A stretch of 64,000 nt of DNA from Streptomyces sparsogenes (GCF_001704635.1 NZ_MAXF01000015.1:1-64000); one strand, 5' to 3'; shown: positions 34,668 to 46,175, numbered from the stretch's first letter. Numbers and translations are program-made. Notes: generated by a model not told the origin, from the letters alone.

Positions 34668-34711
34668 GGGCGTACGCTACGGGCCGCCACCGACAGCCCC
34701 GCCGGCTCGCT

Positions 34712-35743
34712 TCAGACCGGGGACGCGGGGGCCACCGGGGGCGCCGGGGCCGGTGCGGGCGGCGGGGCGGGAGCCTCGTCGGGGGTGCCGGTGTCACTGC
34801 CGGGCCGGCGGCCCCGGGCCTCGAGCACGAGGGAGAGCGCGAGCAGCCCGGTGCCGAGGGCCAGGAAGCCCCAGGGCAGATAGGTGGTGAGGAGGAGGAC
34901 GAGCTGCCGCTGGGACTTCACGAGCTTCACCGTGTGCGCGATGTAGTCCTCGCGCATCTTCACATGGCCGGAGAAGACGGTCACCTTGTCGCGGTCGCCG
35001 AGCAGCGTGCCGCCGCGCAGCTCCTCCCGGTGGATCTCCTCCCCGTTGACGGGCGCGCCGGTGGTGGGCTCGACCCAGAACATGCGTTTGGTGGTGTACC
35101 AGCGGGTGGTGCCTGCCTTGCGGACGGTCTCGGGGGTGATGCCCTCGACCGGCATGGTTTTGGGCAGGGGCACCTTCGTCCAGGGGATGGTCTGCTCGAA
35201 GTAGTAGACCTCCAGGCCGCGGAAGGTGCGGGTGCCCTTGTAGTGGATGGGCGCGGAGGTCCTGGTCTGGGCGTCGAAGTAGGTGTAGTCGCGCTTCTCG
35301 GTGAGGAACGGCCACTTGAATTCGATGCCCTCCCGGCGGACCGGGTCGCCGTCGACGTGTTCGCCGCCCTGGTGGACCGGGTCCTGGGAGTGGGCGTCGA
35401 AGACGTAGCGCTCGGGGATCTTGGAGACCATCTTGCCGTCGGGTCCGGCGATGTACGACAGGGCGTCCCAGACGACGACGTCGCGCCCGGCGGCCTTCCC
35501 GGCCTTCTTCGCCGCCGCCACGTTTCCGCGGAGCGTCTGCACGATGCTGACCTGGGGGACCTTCTTGGGTCGCATGGTGCCGTAGTCGAGGAGCACGGCG
35601 GGCTTGGCCTCCAGGACGGCGGTCTGGTACTCGTCGGGCGGGATCTTGGCCAGCCGCGGGAAGGCGTACCAGCGCAGCAGCGGGGCGAGGACGGCGAAGA
35701 AGACGGCGAAGGCGAGCAGCACCAGGCTGGCTTTGCGGCGCAT
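34712..35743 (-). CDS. DUF3068 (PorA-like) membrane-anchored exported protein
   Basis: A 343-residue protein with an N-terminal membrane segment (LVLLAFAVFFAVLAPLLRWYAF) and a second near the C-terminus (LLLTTYLPWGFLALGTGLLALSLVL), so a domain of about 260 residues lies outside the cell. That domain has the DUF3068 pattern: RYVFDAHSQDPVHQGG, FLTEKRDYTYFDAQT, YFEQTIPW and MFWVEPTTGAPVNGEE. The family is widespread in actinobacteria and related to the CD36/PorA-like lipid-transfer type; its role in Streptomyces is unknown. A Pro/Ala-rich cytoplasmic tail closes the protein. It probably forms a unit with the small protein gene just upstream (24-bp gap). Confidence 0.85.
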   Translation of the reverse strand: MRRKASLVLLAFAVFFAVLAPLLRWYAFPRLAKIPPDEYQTAVLEAKPAVLLDYGTMRPKKVPQVSIVQTLRGNVAAAKKAGKAAGRDVVVWDALSYIAGPDGKMVSKIPERYVFDAHSQDPVHQGGEHVDGDPVRREGIEFKWPFLTEKRDYTYFDAQTRTSAPIHYKGTRTFRGLEVYYFEQTIPWTKVPLPKTMPVEGITPETVRKAGTTRWYTTKRMFWVEPTTGAPVNGEEIHREELRGGTLLGDRDKVTVFSGHVKMREDYIAHTVKLVKSQRQLVLLLTTYLPWGFLALGTGLLALSLVLEARGRRPGSDTGTPDEAPAPPPAPAPAPPVAPASPV

Positions 35744-35767
35744 GGCGGTCGGTCCCTCCCGCGGGGC

Positions 35768-35902
35768 TCAGGGGTGCTCGGGGACGGTGGTGAGCAGGGG
35801 CTTCGGGGAGGTCTTCCCGCCGGGGGCGCCGAGGGCCGTCACTGTCAGGACGAGGGCGAATGCGGCGGCCAGTCCGATCGCGGCGGCGGCGAGGGCGCGC
35901 AT
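35768..35902 (-). CDS. SPW_0924-type small membrane protein
   Basis: A 44-residue peptide consisting of one hydrophobic segment (residues 3-24, ALAAAAIGLAAAFALVLTVT) and a short outer tail ending LLTTVPEHP. I chose the ATG at 35902, which has GAAAGG upstream, instead of longer in-frame starts. The sequence matches my memory of the SPW_0924 family next to DUF3068 genes in Streptomyces. The conserved pairing suggests it is an accessory subunit of the DUF3068 protein. Confidence 0.7.
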   Translation of the reverse strand: MRALAAAAIGLAAAFALVLTVTALGAPGGKTSPKPLLTTVPEHP

Positions 35903-36063
35903 GTGTCGGCCTTTCGGTTGCTGCGGTCGCATGTCTGACGGTTCGTCAGGGTCGGGGCACCGTAGCAACGGGCGGCGAAGATGAGAACACCTGGGCGCAC
36001 ACGCGCACCGCCCCTGCGCCGGGTGGGGCGACAGGGGCGGTGCGTGGTGGCCTCGGCCGGTGA

Positions 36064-37869
36064 TTACCCGGCGGCCTCCTGGGCCGCGGGCTGGGTGACG
36101 GTCAGCTCGATGGTCAGGGTCGCGCCGCCGGCGATGGTGAGGCGGAGCAGGAAGGTGCCCGTCTGGTCATCGGTGTAGATCTTGGGCAGGATCAGCTGCC
36201 CGTTGGCGTCCGTCTTCAGGGCGGTGAGGGTGCGGATCGGCTGACCCTTGGCGTCCTTGAAGTAGGGGCCCTTGTCGTTCTGAGTGGGCTTGTCCGCCTT
36301 CGCCGAGTCTGAGGTGATCATGGTGGCGGTCGCGGCCACCCCGGCCGCGGCCTTGCCCTTGTACGTCGCCTTGACCGCGACCGTGTCGGCGAAGGAGCCG
36401 CCGGCCTCGGCCTTGAGGACCTTGTCGTCGGTGCGGACCAGCGCGTCGGCCTGCGGCACGGGGCGGGCCTTGACGGTGGCGGGGAACTCGGCGGCGTCCA
36501 CGCCGCGGCCCACGACCGTGGCCCGGACGGTGAAGGAGCCGGTGGTCTCGCCCGCGCGCAGCGCCGGGGCGGTGGCGGTGCCGTCGCTGCCGGTGATGGC
36601 GGTGACGCGGGTCGCGCCGCCCGGGAAGCGGGCGTCGGTCTCGCCGCGGATCTCGTACCGCACGAGCACGCCCGGGACCGGCTTGCCGTCGGTGGTCTCG
36701 GCGCGGACCCGGGGCTTGACGGCGAATTCGGTGCCCGCCGTGGCCGTCAGCTCGGTGGTGCCGACGGTCTTGAGCTTGGCGACCGCGGACGGGGTGGGGG
36801 CGGGGGTCCCCGGCGTCGGGGGCTCGGGCGTGGGCGTCCCGGGGGTGGGCGTCCCGGGGTCGTCGGAGCCGGGCGTGGGGGGCTCGGACGTGGAGTTGTC
36901 GCCGCCGCCCGGGGTCGGGTCCGGGAGCGGGGTGGGGCTCCCCGAGCCGCTGTGGTCCTTGCCCTTGTCCCCCTTGCCGCCCTTGCCGCCCTTATCTCCC
37001 TTATCGCCCTTGCCGCCGTCCTTCCCGCTGCCGGCCTTGTCCGGGTCGGGCAGCACACCGGTGCCGTCGGGCACGGCGTGGGTGCCCTTCTTGTAGTACT
37101 CGAACCAGGACAGGACCGTGGCCAGATACTCCTGCGAGTGGTTGTAGCCGAGGATCGCCTGGTCCAGGTGGGCCTTGACCGACAGATCGCGGCCGTTGGC
37201 GCACAGATACGCGCCGGCGGCGAGCGCGGCGTCGTAGATGTTGTTGGGGTTCCTCTCCCCGTCGCCGTTGCCGTCCCTGCCCCAGGTGGCCCAGGTGGAG
37301 GGGATGAACTGCATGGGGCCGACGGCTCGGTCGTGGGTGGTGTCCCCGTCGTACGCGCCGCCGTCGGTGTCCGTGATCCTGGCGAAGCCGTTGCCGTTGA
37401 GCACCGGGCCCAGGATGGGCGAGTAGGTGGTGCCCTCGGCGTCGACCCGGCCGCCGCGCGCCTGGCCGGACTCGACCTTGCCGATCGCGGCGAGCAGCTG
37501 CCAGGGGAGGTTGCAGCCGGGCTTGGACTCCTTGAGGGCCGCCTCGGCCTTCTTGTACGCGTCGAGCACGGTCGCGGGTATGCCCGCCTCGGCGGTGGCC
37601 ACGCCGTCCGGCAGCCCCGGCAGGTCGATGGAGGCGCCGGGCTTGCCGGGCTTCCGCAGCGGCGGCAGGTCCGTGTGGTACGAGGAGCCGCCGTCGATCG
37701 GGGCCTCGGTGGGCGGGGTCGGCGTCTCGCCCGCGCTGTCGTGGTGCCGGTCCGGGGCCGTACCGGCGAACCCGGGGGCCTGCGAGGCGGTGAGGGCGGC
37801 CATCACGACCGCCGCCACCGCCGTCGTGGCCGCCCCCTTGCGCAGTCGTCGGCCGATGTGCGGTGCCAT
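36064..37869 (-). CDS. Secreted lytic transglycosylase with Ig-like repeats
   Basis: A 601-residue exported peptidoglycan hydrolase. The signal peptide is residues 1 to about 36 (KGAATTAVAAVVMAALTASQ). The SLT catalytic domain covers about 90-240, with the catalytic glutamate in LLAAIGKVESGQ, the motif AVGPMQFIPSTWATWG, and IYDAALAAGAYLCANGRDL. After it comes a Gly/Lys-rich collagen-like stretch (GKGDKGDKGGKGG), a Pro/Thr spacer (TPTPGTPTPEPP) and two Ig-like domains (about 340-600) of the kind that sit on cell walls. The ATG at 37869 follows GGGAGGGG. Upstream are a 12-bp palindrome, CGGTACGTACCG (37957-37968), and a 6-bp stem CGCTCC/GGAGCG near the start. I see no ydaO-type riboswitch. Confidence 0.9.
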   Translation of the reverse strand: MAPHIGRRLRKGAATTAVAAVVMAALTASQAPGFAGTAPDRHHDSAGETPTPPTEAPIDGGSSYHTDLPPLRKPGKPGASIDLPGLPDGVATAEAGIPATVLDAYKKAEAALKESKPGCNLPWQLLAAIGKVESGQARGGRVDAEGTTYSPILGPVLNGNGFARITDTDGGAYDGDTTHDRAVGPMQFIPSTWATWGRDGNGDGERNPNNIYDAALAAGAYLCANGRDLSVKAHLDQAILGYNHSQEYLATVLSWFEYYKKGTHAVPDGTGVLPDPDKAGSGKDGGKGDKGDKGGKGGKGDKGKDHSGSGSPTPLPDPTPGGGDNSTSEPPTPGSDDPGTPTPGTPTPEPPTPGTPAPTPSAVAKLKTVGTTELTATAGTEFAVKPRVRAETTDGKPVPGVLVRYEIRGETDARFPGGATRVTAITGSDGTATAPALRAGETTGSFTVRATVVGRGVDAAEFPATVKARPVPQADALVRTDDKVLKAEAGGSFADTVAVKATYKGKAAAGVAATATMITSDSAKADKPTQNDKGPYFKDAKGQPIRTLTALKTDANGQLILPKIYTDDQTGTFLLRLTIAGGATLTIELTVTQPAAQEAAG

Positions 37870-38034
37870 GCGATTGCCCCTCCCGTCGAGCACTGCACGC
37901 TCCCCCCGGAGCGTCAACCCTGGTGACATTACGGCAACTTGCCGCTCCGCAGCTACCGGTACGTACCGCCCGTGCCATCCCCCGAGGCGGCCCCACCGGC
38001 CCTGCGCGAGTCCTCGTGCCCCGTCGGCCGGGTC

Positions 38035-40773
38035 CTAATGCGCCGCGGATTCCCAGTCCGCGCCGGAGCCGACGGACACGTCCAGCGGGGCCCGGAGTTG
38101 GAAGGCCCCGGCCATTTCCCGGCGCACCAGGGCCTCCACCCGCTCGCGCTCGCCGGGGGCGACCTCCAGCACGATTTCGTCGTGGACCTGGAGCAGCATC
38201 CGCGACGACAGTTCCTCTCGCGTCAACGCCTCGTCCACCCGCAGCATCGCGATCTTCACAATGTCGGCGGCGGTGCCCTGGATCGGCGCGTTGAGCGCCA
38301 TGCGCTCGGCCATCTCGCGGCGCTGGCGGTTGTCGCTGTTGAGGTCGGGGAGGTAGCGGCGGCGGCCGAGCATGGTCTCGGTGTAGCCGGTGGCGCGGGC
38401 CTCGTCGACGACCCGCTGGAGGTAGTCGCGCACCCCGCCGAACCGCTCGAAGAAGGTGTCCATCAGCTTGCGGGCCTCGTCCGGGGTGATGCCCAGCTGC
38501 TGGGAGAGGCCGAACGCCGACAGGCCGTACGCCAGCCCGTAGGACATCGCCTTGATCTTGCGGCGCATCTCCGGGTCCACCGCGGACTTGTCCACGCCGA
38601 ACACCTGGGAGGCGACCGTGGTGTGCAGGTCCTCGCCGGAGGTGAACGCCTCGATCAGGCCCTCGTCCTCGGACAGATGGGCCATGACGCGCAGCTCGAT
38701 CTGGCTGTAGTCGGCGGTCAGCAGCGACTCGAAGCCCTCGCCGACGACGAAGCCGCGCCGGATGGCCCGGCCCTCGTCGGTGCGCACCGGGATGTTCTGC
38801 AGGTTGGGGTCGGTGGACGAGAGCCGCCCGGTCGCCGCCACGGTCTGGTTGAAGGTGGTGTGGATGCGGCCACCGGGGGCGATGGTCTTGATCAGGCCCT
38901 CGACGGTGGAGCGGAGCCGGGCCTGCTCGCGGTGGCGCAGCATGATCACCGGGAGTTCGTGGTCGGTCTGGGTGGCCAGCCAGGCCAGCGCGTCCGCGTC
39001 CGTCGTGTAGCCGGTCTTGGTCTTCTTGGTCTTGGGCAGGCCGAGCTCGCCGAAGAACACCTCCTGCAGCTGCTTGGGCGAGCCGAGGTTGAACTCGTGG
39101 CCCACCGCGGCGTGGGCCTCCTTGACGGCCTGCTGCACGGCCCCGGCGAACTGCTGCTCCATGCGGTCGAGCCAGGCCCGGTCCGCCGCGATGCCCGCCT
39201 GCTCCATGCGGGCCAGGAGGGCGGAGGTCGGCAGCTCGACATCGCGGAGCAGCTCGACCGCGCCGACCTCGGCGAGCCGCTCGCCGAAGGCCGCGCCGAG
39301 GTCCAGGATCGTCCGGGCCTGGACCATGAGCGCGTCCTGCTCGGCCTGCTCGTCGGTGCCGAAGGCGAGCTGCCCGCTGTCCGCGGCGGCGGCCGGGGAC
39401 AGCTCACGGCCCAGGTACTCCACGGACAGGGTGTCCAGCGCGAAGGAGCGGCGGCCCGGCTTGACCAGGTAGGCGGCGAGCGCGGTGTCCATGGTGACCC
39501 CGGCCACGGTCCAGCCGTGCTCGGCGAAGACCCGCATGACGCGCTTGGCGTCGTGCATCACCTTCGGCCGGCCGGGATCGGCGATCCAGGCGGCGAACGC
39601 CCGCTCGTCGGCCTCGTCCAGCGCCGAGGGGTCGAAGCAGCCGGCCGGGCCCGAGGCGGTGGCCAGGGCGATCTGGCTGACGCTGCCACTGCCCAGCGCC
39701 AGGGTGTCGACGGTGGCGAGGCCGAGCGGCTCCGCGCCGTGCCGCTCCAGCCACGGGCCGAGGTCGCCCGAGTCGAGCACCGAGCCGTCCACCTCCACGC
39801 CGGGGCTCGCGGCCGCGGGCTCCTCCTCGGCGGCGCCGGGGTCGGCGGCCAGGACGCGGTCCCGGAAGTTCTGGTGGCGGAACTCCAGCGCGTCAAGGAT
39901 CACGGAGAGCGCCTGCCGGTCGTACGGAAGGCGCTTGAGGCCGTCGGGGCCGACCGGCAGCTCGACGTCCCGCACCAGCTCGGTCAGCCGGCGGTTGAGC
40001 TTGACGGCCTCCAGGTGGTCGCGGAGCTTGTCGCCGACCTTGCCCTTGACCTCGTCGACGCGCTCCACCAGCTCGGCGAAGGAGCCGAACTGGTTGATCC
40101 ACTTCGCCGCGGTCTTCTCCCCCACCCCCGGGATGCCCGGGAGGTTGTCGGACGGGTCGCCGCGCAGCGCGGCGAAGTCCGGGTACTGGCGGGGGGTGAG
40201 GCCGTACTTCTCCTCGACCTTGGCGGGGGTGAAGCGCGTCAGCTCGGAGACGCCCTTGGTCGGGTAGAGGACCGTGACATGGTCGCTGACCAGCTGGAAC
40301 GAGTCCCGGTCGCCGGTGACGATCAGCACCTCGAAGCCCTCGGCCTCGGCCTGGGTGGCGAGGGTGGCGATGATGTCGTCGGCCTCGAAGCCCTCGATCG
40401 CGAAGCGGGTGATGTTCATCGCGTCGAGCAGCTCGCCGATCAGCTCGACCTGGCCCTTGAACTCGTCGGGCGCCTTGGAGCGGTTCGCCTTGTACTCGGT
40501 GAACTCCTCGGAGCGCCAGGTCTTGCGCGAGACGTCGAACGCCACCGCCAGATGCGTGGGCCGCTCGTCACGGAGCGTGTTGGCCAGCATCGACGTGAAG
40601 CCGTAGATCGCGTTGGTGGTCTGGCCGGTGGTGGTGTTGAAGTTCTCCGCCGGCAGCGCGAAGAATGCCCGGTATGCCAGGGAATGCCCATCCAGCAGGA
40701 GGAGCCGGGGGCGGTCTCCCGCACGGTCGGCGGACGCGGGCGCTGCGGTCTTCTTCGATGCTTTCTCTGCCAC
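38035..40773 (-). CDS. polA: DNA polymerase I
   Basis: A 912-residue family A polymerase for Okazaki fragment processing and repair. The N-terminal third is the 5'-3' exonuclease (LLLLDGHSLAYRAFFALP; FEADDIIATLA; GVGEKTAAKW). The middle domain has the fold of the 3'-5' exonuclease, but the metal-binding DxE is replaced (LGLATVDTLALG), so proofreading is probably absent, as known for actinobacterial PolA. The polymerase domain has motif A (TADYSQIELRVMAHLSED), motif B (RRKIKAMSYGLAYG) and motif C (VHDEIVLEV). I chose the GTG at 40773 because the conserved N-terminus (AEKASKKTAA...RLLLLDGH) starts there. It is divergent from the YdeP-like gene. Confidence 0.97.
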   Translation of the reverse strand: MAEKASKKTAAPASADRAGDRPRLLLLDGHSLAYRAFFALPAENFNTTTGQTTNAIYGFTSMLANTLRDERPTHLAVAFDVSRKTWRSEEFTEYKANRSKAPDEFKGQVELIGELLDAMNITRFAIEGFEADDIIATLATQAEAEGFEVLIVTGDRDSFQLVSDHVTVLYPTKGVSELTRFTPAKVEEKYGLTPRQYPDFAALRGDPSDNLPGIPGVGEKTAAKWINQFGSFAELVERVDEVKGKVGDKLRDHLEAVKLNRRLTELVRDVELPVGPDGLKRLPYDRQALSVILDALEFRHQNFRDRVLAADPGAAEEEPAAASPGVEVDGSVLDSGDLGPWLERHGAEPLGLATVDTLALGSGSVSQIALATASGPAGCFDPSALDEADERAFAAWIADPGRPKVMHDAKRVMRVFAEHGWTVAGVTMDTALAAYLVKPGRRSFALDTLSVEYLGRELSPAAAADSGQLAFGTDEQAEQDALMVQARTILDLGAAFGERLAEVGAVELLRDVELPTSALLARMEQAGIAADRAWLDRMEQQFAGAVQQAVKEAHAAVGHEFNLGSPKQLQEVFFGELGLPKTKKTKTGYTTDADALAWLATQTDHELPVIMLRHREQARLRSTVEGLIKTIAPGGRIHTTFNQTVAATGRLSSTDPNLQNIPVRTDEGRAIRRGFVVGEGFESLLTADYSQIELRVMAHLSEDEGLIEAFTSGEDLHTTVASQVFGVDKSAVDPEMRRKIKAMSYGLAYGLSAFGLSQQLGITPDEARKLMDTFFERFGGVRDYLQRVVDEARATGYTETMLGRRRYLPDLNSDNRQRREMAERMALNAPIQGTAADIVKIAMLRVDEALTREELSSRMLLQVHDEIVLEVAPGERERVEALVRREMAGAFQLRAPLDVSVGSGADWESAAH

Positions 40774-40869
40774 GCCCCCGATCCTGCCACGCCCCACCGA
40801 CAACGCCCTCCCGCCTCCCGCCCACGAACCGCGTGCGTCATGAAAGGATCGGTCCGTACACGTCACACC

Positions 40870-40910
40870 CGAGCACACGCCACACTCGAGCACACGCCAC
40901 ACCGAGCACA
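40870..40910. repeat. 17-bp tandem repeat upstream of the YdeP-like gene
   Basis: CGAGCACACGCCACAC occurs at 40870-40885 and 40887-40902, with a half copy CGAGCACA after it, giving about 2.5 copies with a 17-bp period. It ends about 33 bp before the ATG at 40943, so it lies in the promoter or leader of that gene, in the 169-bp polA-ydeP divergent region. Iterated sites like this often bind a dimeric regulator; this is inference. Confidence 0.7.
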
Positions 40911-40942
40911 AAGGACCCGGCCCACGGGAGAGGGAGAGCGAC

Positions 40943-43237
<2,295 letters not shown>

Positions 43238-43316
43238 GCGTTTGCTCAGCCGGCCGGCAGGGGCCGGCCGCCACCAGGACGACGGCAGGACACACGGACG
43301 ATTGGAGCAGGACCCC

Positions 43317-43832
43317 ATGGGCGAGCAGACCGGCGTGAAGTTTCCGCAAGAGGTCATCGACGAATACGCGGCGCTCGGCGTCGACCTCCCCGCGCTGTTC
43401 TCCGCCGGACACCTCGGCACCCGCATGGGCGTGCAGATCATCGAGGCCTCCGCCGAGCGCGTGGTGGGCACGATGCCCGTCGAGGGCAACACCCAGCCGT
43501 ACGGGCTGCTGCACGGCGGCGCCTCGGCGGTCCTGGCCGAAACCCTCGGCTCGGTCGGCTCGATGCTGCACGGCGGCAGCTCCAAGATCGCCGTCGGCGT
43601 CGACCTCAACTGCACCCACCACCGCGGGGTCCGGTCCGGACTGGTCACCGGCGTCGCCACGCCCGTCCACCGGGGCCGCTCCACCGCCACGTACGAGATC
43701 GTCATCACCGACGAGCAGGACCGGCGCGTGTGCACGGCCCGGCTGACCTGCCTGCTGCGCGAGGTCGACGTCGACCAGGCGCTGACCCATGTCACCCGAG
43801 CGGGCGACACGGAGGACGGCCCGGCGAGCTGA
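43317..43832 (+). CDS. PaaI-type hotdog-fold thioesterase
   Basis: A 171-residue acyl-CoA thioesterase of the PaaI family. The active-site segment is NTQPYGLLHGGASAVLAETLGSVG, with the HGG and the catalytic acid within AETLGS, and the second strand motif is VGVDLNCTHHRGVRSGLVTGVATP. Such enzymes hydrolyse aromatic or small acyl-CoA esters. I chose ATG 43317 (MGEQTGVKFPQEVIDEYAALG) with GGAGCAGG upstream. It follows the molybdoenzyme on the same strand and may be co-transcribed, but no pathway links them. Confidence 0.9.
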   Translation: MGEQTGVKFPQEVIDEYAALGVDLPALFSAGHLGTRMGVQIIEASAERVVGTMPVEGNTQPYGLLHGGASAVLAETLGSVGSMLHGGSSKIAVGVDLNCTHHRGVRSGLVTGVATPVHRGRSTATYEIVITDEQDRRVCTARLTCLLREVDVDQALTHVTRAGDTEDGPAS

Positions 43833-43978
43833 CGCCCGGCGGGCGGCCCGGCCCCGCCGCCGGGCCGCCCGGCCTCCCCCGTGGCGCCACGGCGCCACCG
43901 AGAACACCCCCTCCACCCGAACGAGCCCCCCGCGCACGGCCGTTGCCCGCCCGCCCGGGCGGGCTCTACCGTTTCCCC

Positions 43979-44395
43979 ATGGGGGCATCGACCCGCGCGC
44001 GGACCCGCGCCCTGATCCGCCCCGGCGTCGTCGGCGTCCTCGCGCTGATACTCGCCGCGGCGGTGAGCGCGTGCGGCGGCCCGGGCCCCCGCCCCGCACC
44101 CAACTCCCCCACGCCGCCCACGACTTCGGCCGTCGAGCTGTGCTACGACCTCATCTCGTACTGGGCCGGGCAGGACCTGGCGGACAGCAGATGGGCCGGG
44201 CTCGACTGGGAGCAGAAGGGGCTGTCCAACCAGCAGTACGAGATCTACGACGACGTCGTGCGCGCCGCCCGCGCGGAGCGGAAGCGGCACGGCGCCGGCG
44301 CCGCCCGGAAGCTGGTCAGGCAGGAGACCCGGCGGCGCTGTACGGCCGAGCACGGCGCGACCCGCAGCTCGGAGAACTGGCGCCCCCCGGCATGA
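43979..44395 (+). CDS. Putative lipoprotein
   Basis: A 138-residue protein with a lipoprotein signal (VVGVLALILAAAVSACGG; lipidated C32), then a Pro-rich spacer and a helical, charged domain (AVELCYDLISYWAGQDLADSRWAGLDWEQKGLSNQQYEIYDDVVRAARAE is its core, positions 51-100) ending in an Arg-rich stretch with a second conserved-looking Cys. I do not recognise a function. Start ATG 43979. A strong inverted repeat that could terminate the transcript lies 66 bp after the stop. Confidence 0.7.
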   Translation: MGASTRARTRALIRPGVVGVLALILAAAVSACGGPGPRPAPNSPTPPTTSAVELCYDLISYWAGQDLADSRWAGLDWEQKGLSNQQYEIYDDVVRAARAERKRHGAGAARKLVRQETRRRCTAEHGATRSSENWRPPA

Positions 44396-44837
44396 CCCCG
44401 GCATGACCGGCGACAGGACCGGCGATCGTAACCGTCTGTAACATTCACGCAATGCGAAACAGGGTCTTGACTTTTCTCAAGACCCGTCTTGGTGATCTTT
44501 CTGTGTACATGATCGCACGTCAGTCCACACATGCGCCGCCAACTCGCCGCACTACTTAGCGGAACTGCAGATTCTCAGTATCCGGACCTTATGAATTAAA
44601 GCGATACGCCCGATTAATCCCTTAGGTTCCGCTACACGGACGGGCCTGGGTGACCTGTGTCATAACAAGACAGTCACATCATGGCCTGGACCTCTGCCCC
44701 ACGCTCCGCCCCGCGCTTAGAGTCACAGCCAGTCACCACACCTTCGGGTGTTCACCGAACACCCACACGGCCGTTCCAGGACCTCCGGCGAGGACTCGGC
44801 GCCCGGAAGAGGGGGCCGGCCAGGGAAAGGATTCCTC
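44396..44837. other. Regulatory region upstream of the branched-chain amino acid transporter operon
   Basis: This 442-bp gap contains a locally A/T-rich stretch (about 44575-44630, with TTATGAATTAAAG and GATTAATCCC), rare in this genome, which is the natural place for promoter or operator DNA. It also has a perfect 9-bp inverted repeat at 44462-44485, a gapped inverted repeat GTGAC...GTCAC at 44650-44677 around TGTCATAACAAGACA, and a TAGAGT hexamer (44718-44723) that could be a -10 about 115 bp before the start of the first gene. No gene is seen. Confidence 0.5.
44462..44485. terminator. Perfect inverted repeat, terminator or operator
   Basis: GGGTCTTGA (44462-44470), a 6-nt loop CTTTTC, and TCAAGACCC (44477-44485) form a perfect 9-bp stem. 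It is 66 bp after the stop of the lipoprotein gene and about 350 bp before the transporter operon. A modest T-rich stretch (GATCTTTCTGTG) follows. A terminator fits best; the TTGACT inside it could also be a -35, which would make it an operator. Confidence 0.6.
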
Positions 44838-46076
44838 GTGCGACACCGTTCCTTGCTCATCATCACGACCGCGGTCACTGCGGGAGCACTCACCCTCAGC
44901 GCCTGTGGATCGCGCGACAAGAGCGACAGTGACAGCGGCGGCGACAACAACAAGAAGACCACCGTCGTCATCGGTGTCGACGCCCCGCTGACCGGCTCAC
45001 TGTCCGCCCTCGGCCAGGGCATCAAGAACTCGGTCGACCTCGCCACCAAGGTGGCCAACAAGAACAACGAGGTGCCCGGGGTCACCTTCAAGATCAAGGC
45101 CTTTGACGACCAGGCCGTCCCGTCCTCCGGGAAGCAGAACGCCACCTCGATGGTCGACGACGACGAGATCGTCGCCATGGTCGGCCCGCTGAACTCCGGC
45201 GTCTCCCAGTCCATGCAGGGCGTGTTCGCCAAGGCCGACCTGGCGCAGATATCCCCCGCCAACACCAACCCGGAACTCAGCCAGGGCCCCGACTGGGCTT
45301 CGGGCAAGAAGGTCCGCCCCTTCAAGACCTACTTCCGCACCGCCACCACCGACGTCATCCAGGGCCGCTTCGCCGCGCAGTACTACTACAAGGACGCCAA
45401 GAAGCGGAAGGTCTTCGTCGTCGACGACAAGCAGACCTACGGCGCCGGCCTCGCCAAGATCTTCTCCCAGGAGTTCGAGCGCCTGGGCGGCAAGGTCGTC
45501 GGCACCGACCACCTGACCGTCAAGGAGACCGACTTCTCCGGCATCGCCGGCAAGGTCAAGTCCTCCGGCGCCGACTCCGTCTACTTCGGCGGCCAGTACC
45601 CCGAGGGCGGCCTCCTGTCCGACCAGGTCAAGCAGGCCGGGGCCGACGTCCCGATCATGGGCGGCGACGGAATCTACGACCCCGCCTTCATCAAGGCCTC
45701 CGGCACCAGCAACGACGGTGACCTGGCCACCTCCGTCGGCTACCCCGTCGAGAAGCTGCCCTCCGCCAAGAACTTCGTCAAGGAGTACTCGGCCCAGGGC
45801 TACAAGGACCCCTACGCGGCCTACGGCGGCTACTCCTACGACGCCGGCTGGGCGATCGTCCAGGCCGTCAAGGCCGTGGTCCAGGACAACGACGGCAAGC
45901 TGCCCGACGACGCCCGCGCCAAGATCACCGAGGCCCTGGCCAAGGTCTCCTTCGACGGCGTGACCGGCAAGGTCTCCTTCGACGAGTACGGCGACACCAC
46001 CAACAAGCAGCTCACCGTCTACAAGGTCACCAAGGGGGTCTGGAAGGACGCGGTCAGCAGGACCTTCAAGGACTGA
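44838..46076 (+). CDS. Branched-chain amino acid ABC transporter, substrate-binding lipoprotein
   Basis: The 412-residue periplasmic-type receptor of a leucine/isoleucine/valine importer. The signal ends in the lipobox LTLSAC (C23) and is followed by an Asp/Ser/Lys linker. The mature part has the type I binding-protein (Peripla_BP_6) layout: VVIGVDAPLTGSLSALGQGIKNS, IVAMVGPLNSGVSQSMQGVF, RTATTDVIQGRFAAQYYY and VFVVDDKQTYGAGLAKIF. I chose GTG 44838, preceded by GGGAAAGGA, because it gives a normal lipoprotein signal. It is the first gene of a five-gene operon; a 99-bp gap, the largest in the operon, separates it from livH, which would allow higher expression of the receptor. Confidence 0.93.
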   Translation: MRHRSLLIITTAVTAGALTLSACGSRDKSDSDSGGDNNKKTTVVIGVDAPLTGSLSALGQGIKNSVDLATKVANKNNEVPGVTFKIKAFDDQAVPSSGKQNATSMVDDDEIVAMVGPLNSGVSQSMQGVFAKADLAQISPANTNPELSQGPDWASGKKVRPFKTYFRTATTDVIQGRFAAQYYYKDAKKRKVFVVDDKQTYGAGLAKIFSQEFERLGGKVVGTDHLTVKETDFSGIAGKVKSSGADSVYFGGQYPEGGLLSDQVKQAGADVPIMGGDGIYDPAFIKASGTSNDGDLATSVGYPVEKLPSAKNFVKEYSAQGYKDPYAAYGGYSYDAGWAIVQAVKAVVQDNDGKLPDDARAKITEALAKVSFDGVTGKVSFDEYGDTTNKQLTVYKVTKGVWKDAVSRTFKD

Positions 46077-46175
46077 CCCCGCGGGACCGCCCCGCCCATC
46101 GACCCCCAGCCGCGCGGAGGCGCAACAGCGCCCCCGCGCGGTGTCATATCCGACACGCTCATCGGAGGCCCTGCG

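Noticed and set aside
37870..38034. ydaO (c-di-AMP) riboswitch before the lytic transglycosylase
   Set aside because: Such switches often precede Streptomyces cell-wall hydrolases, but the region is short and lacks the expected conserved blocks.
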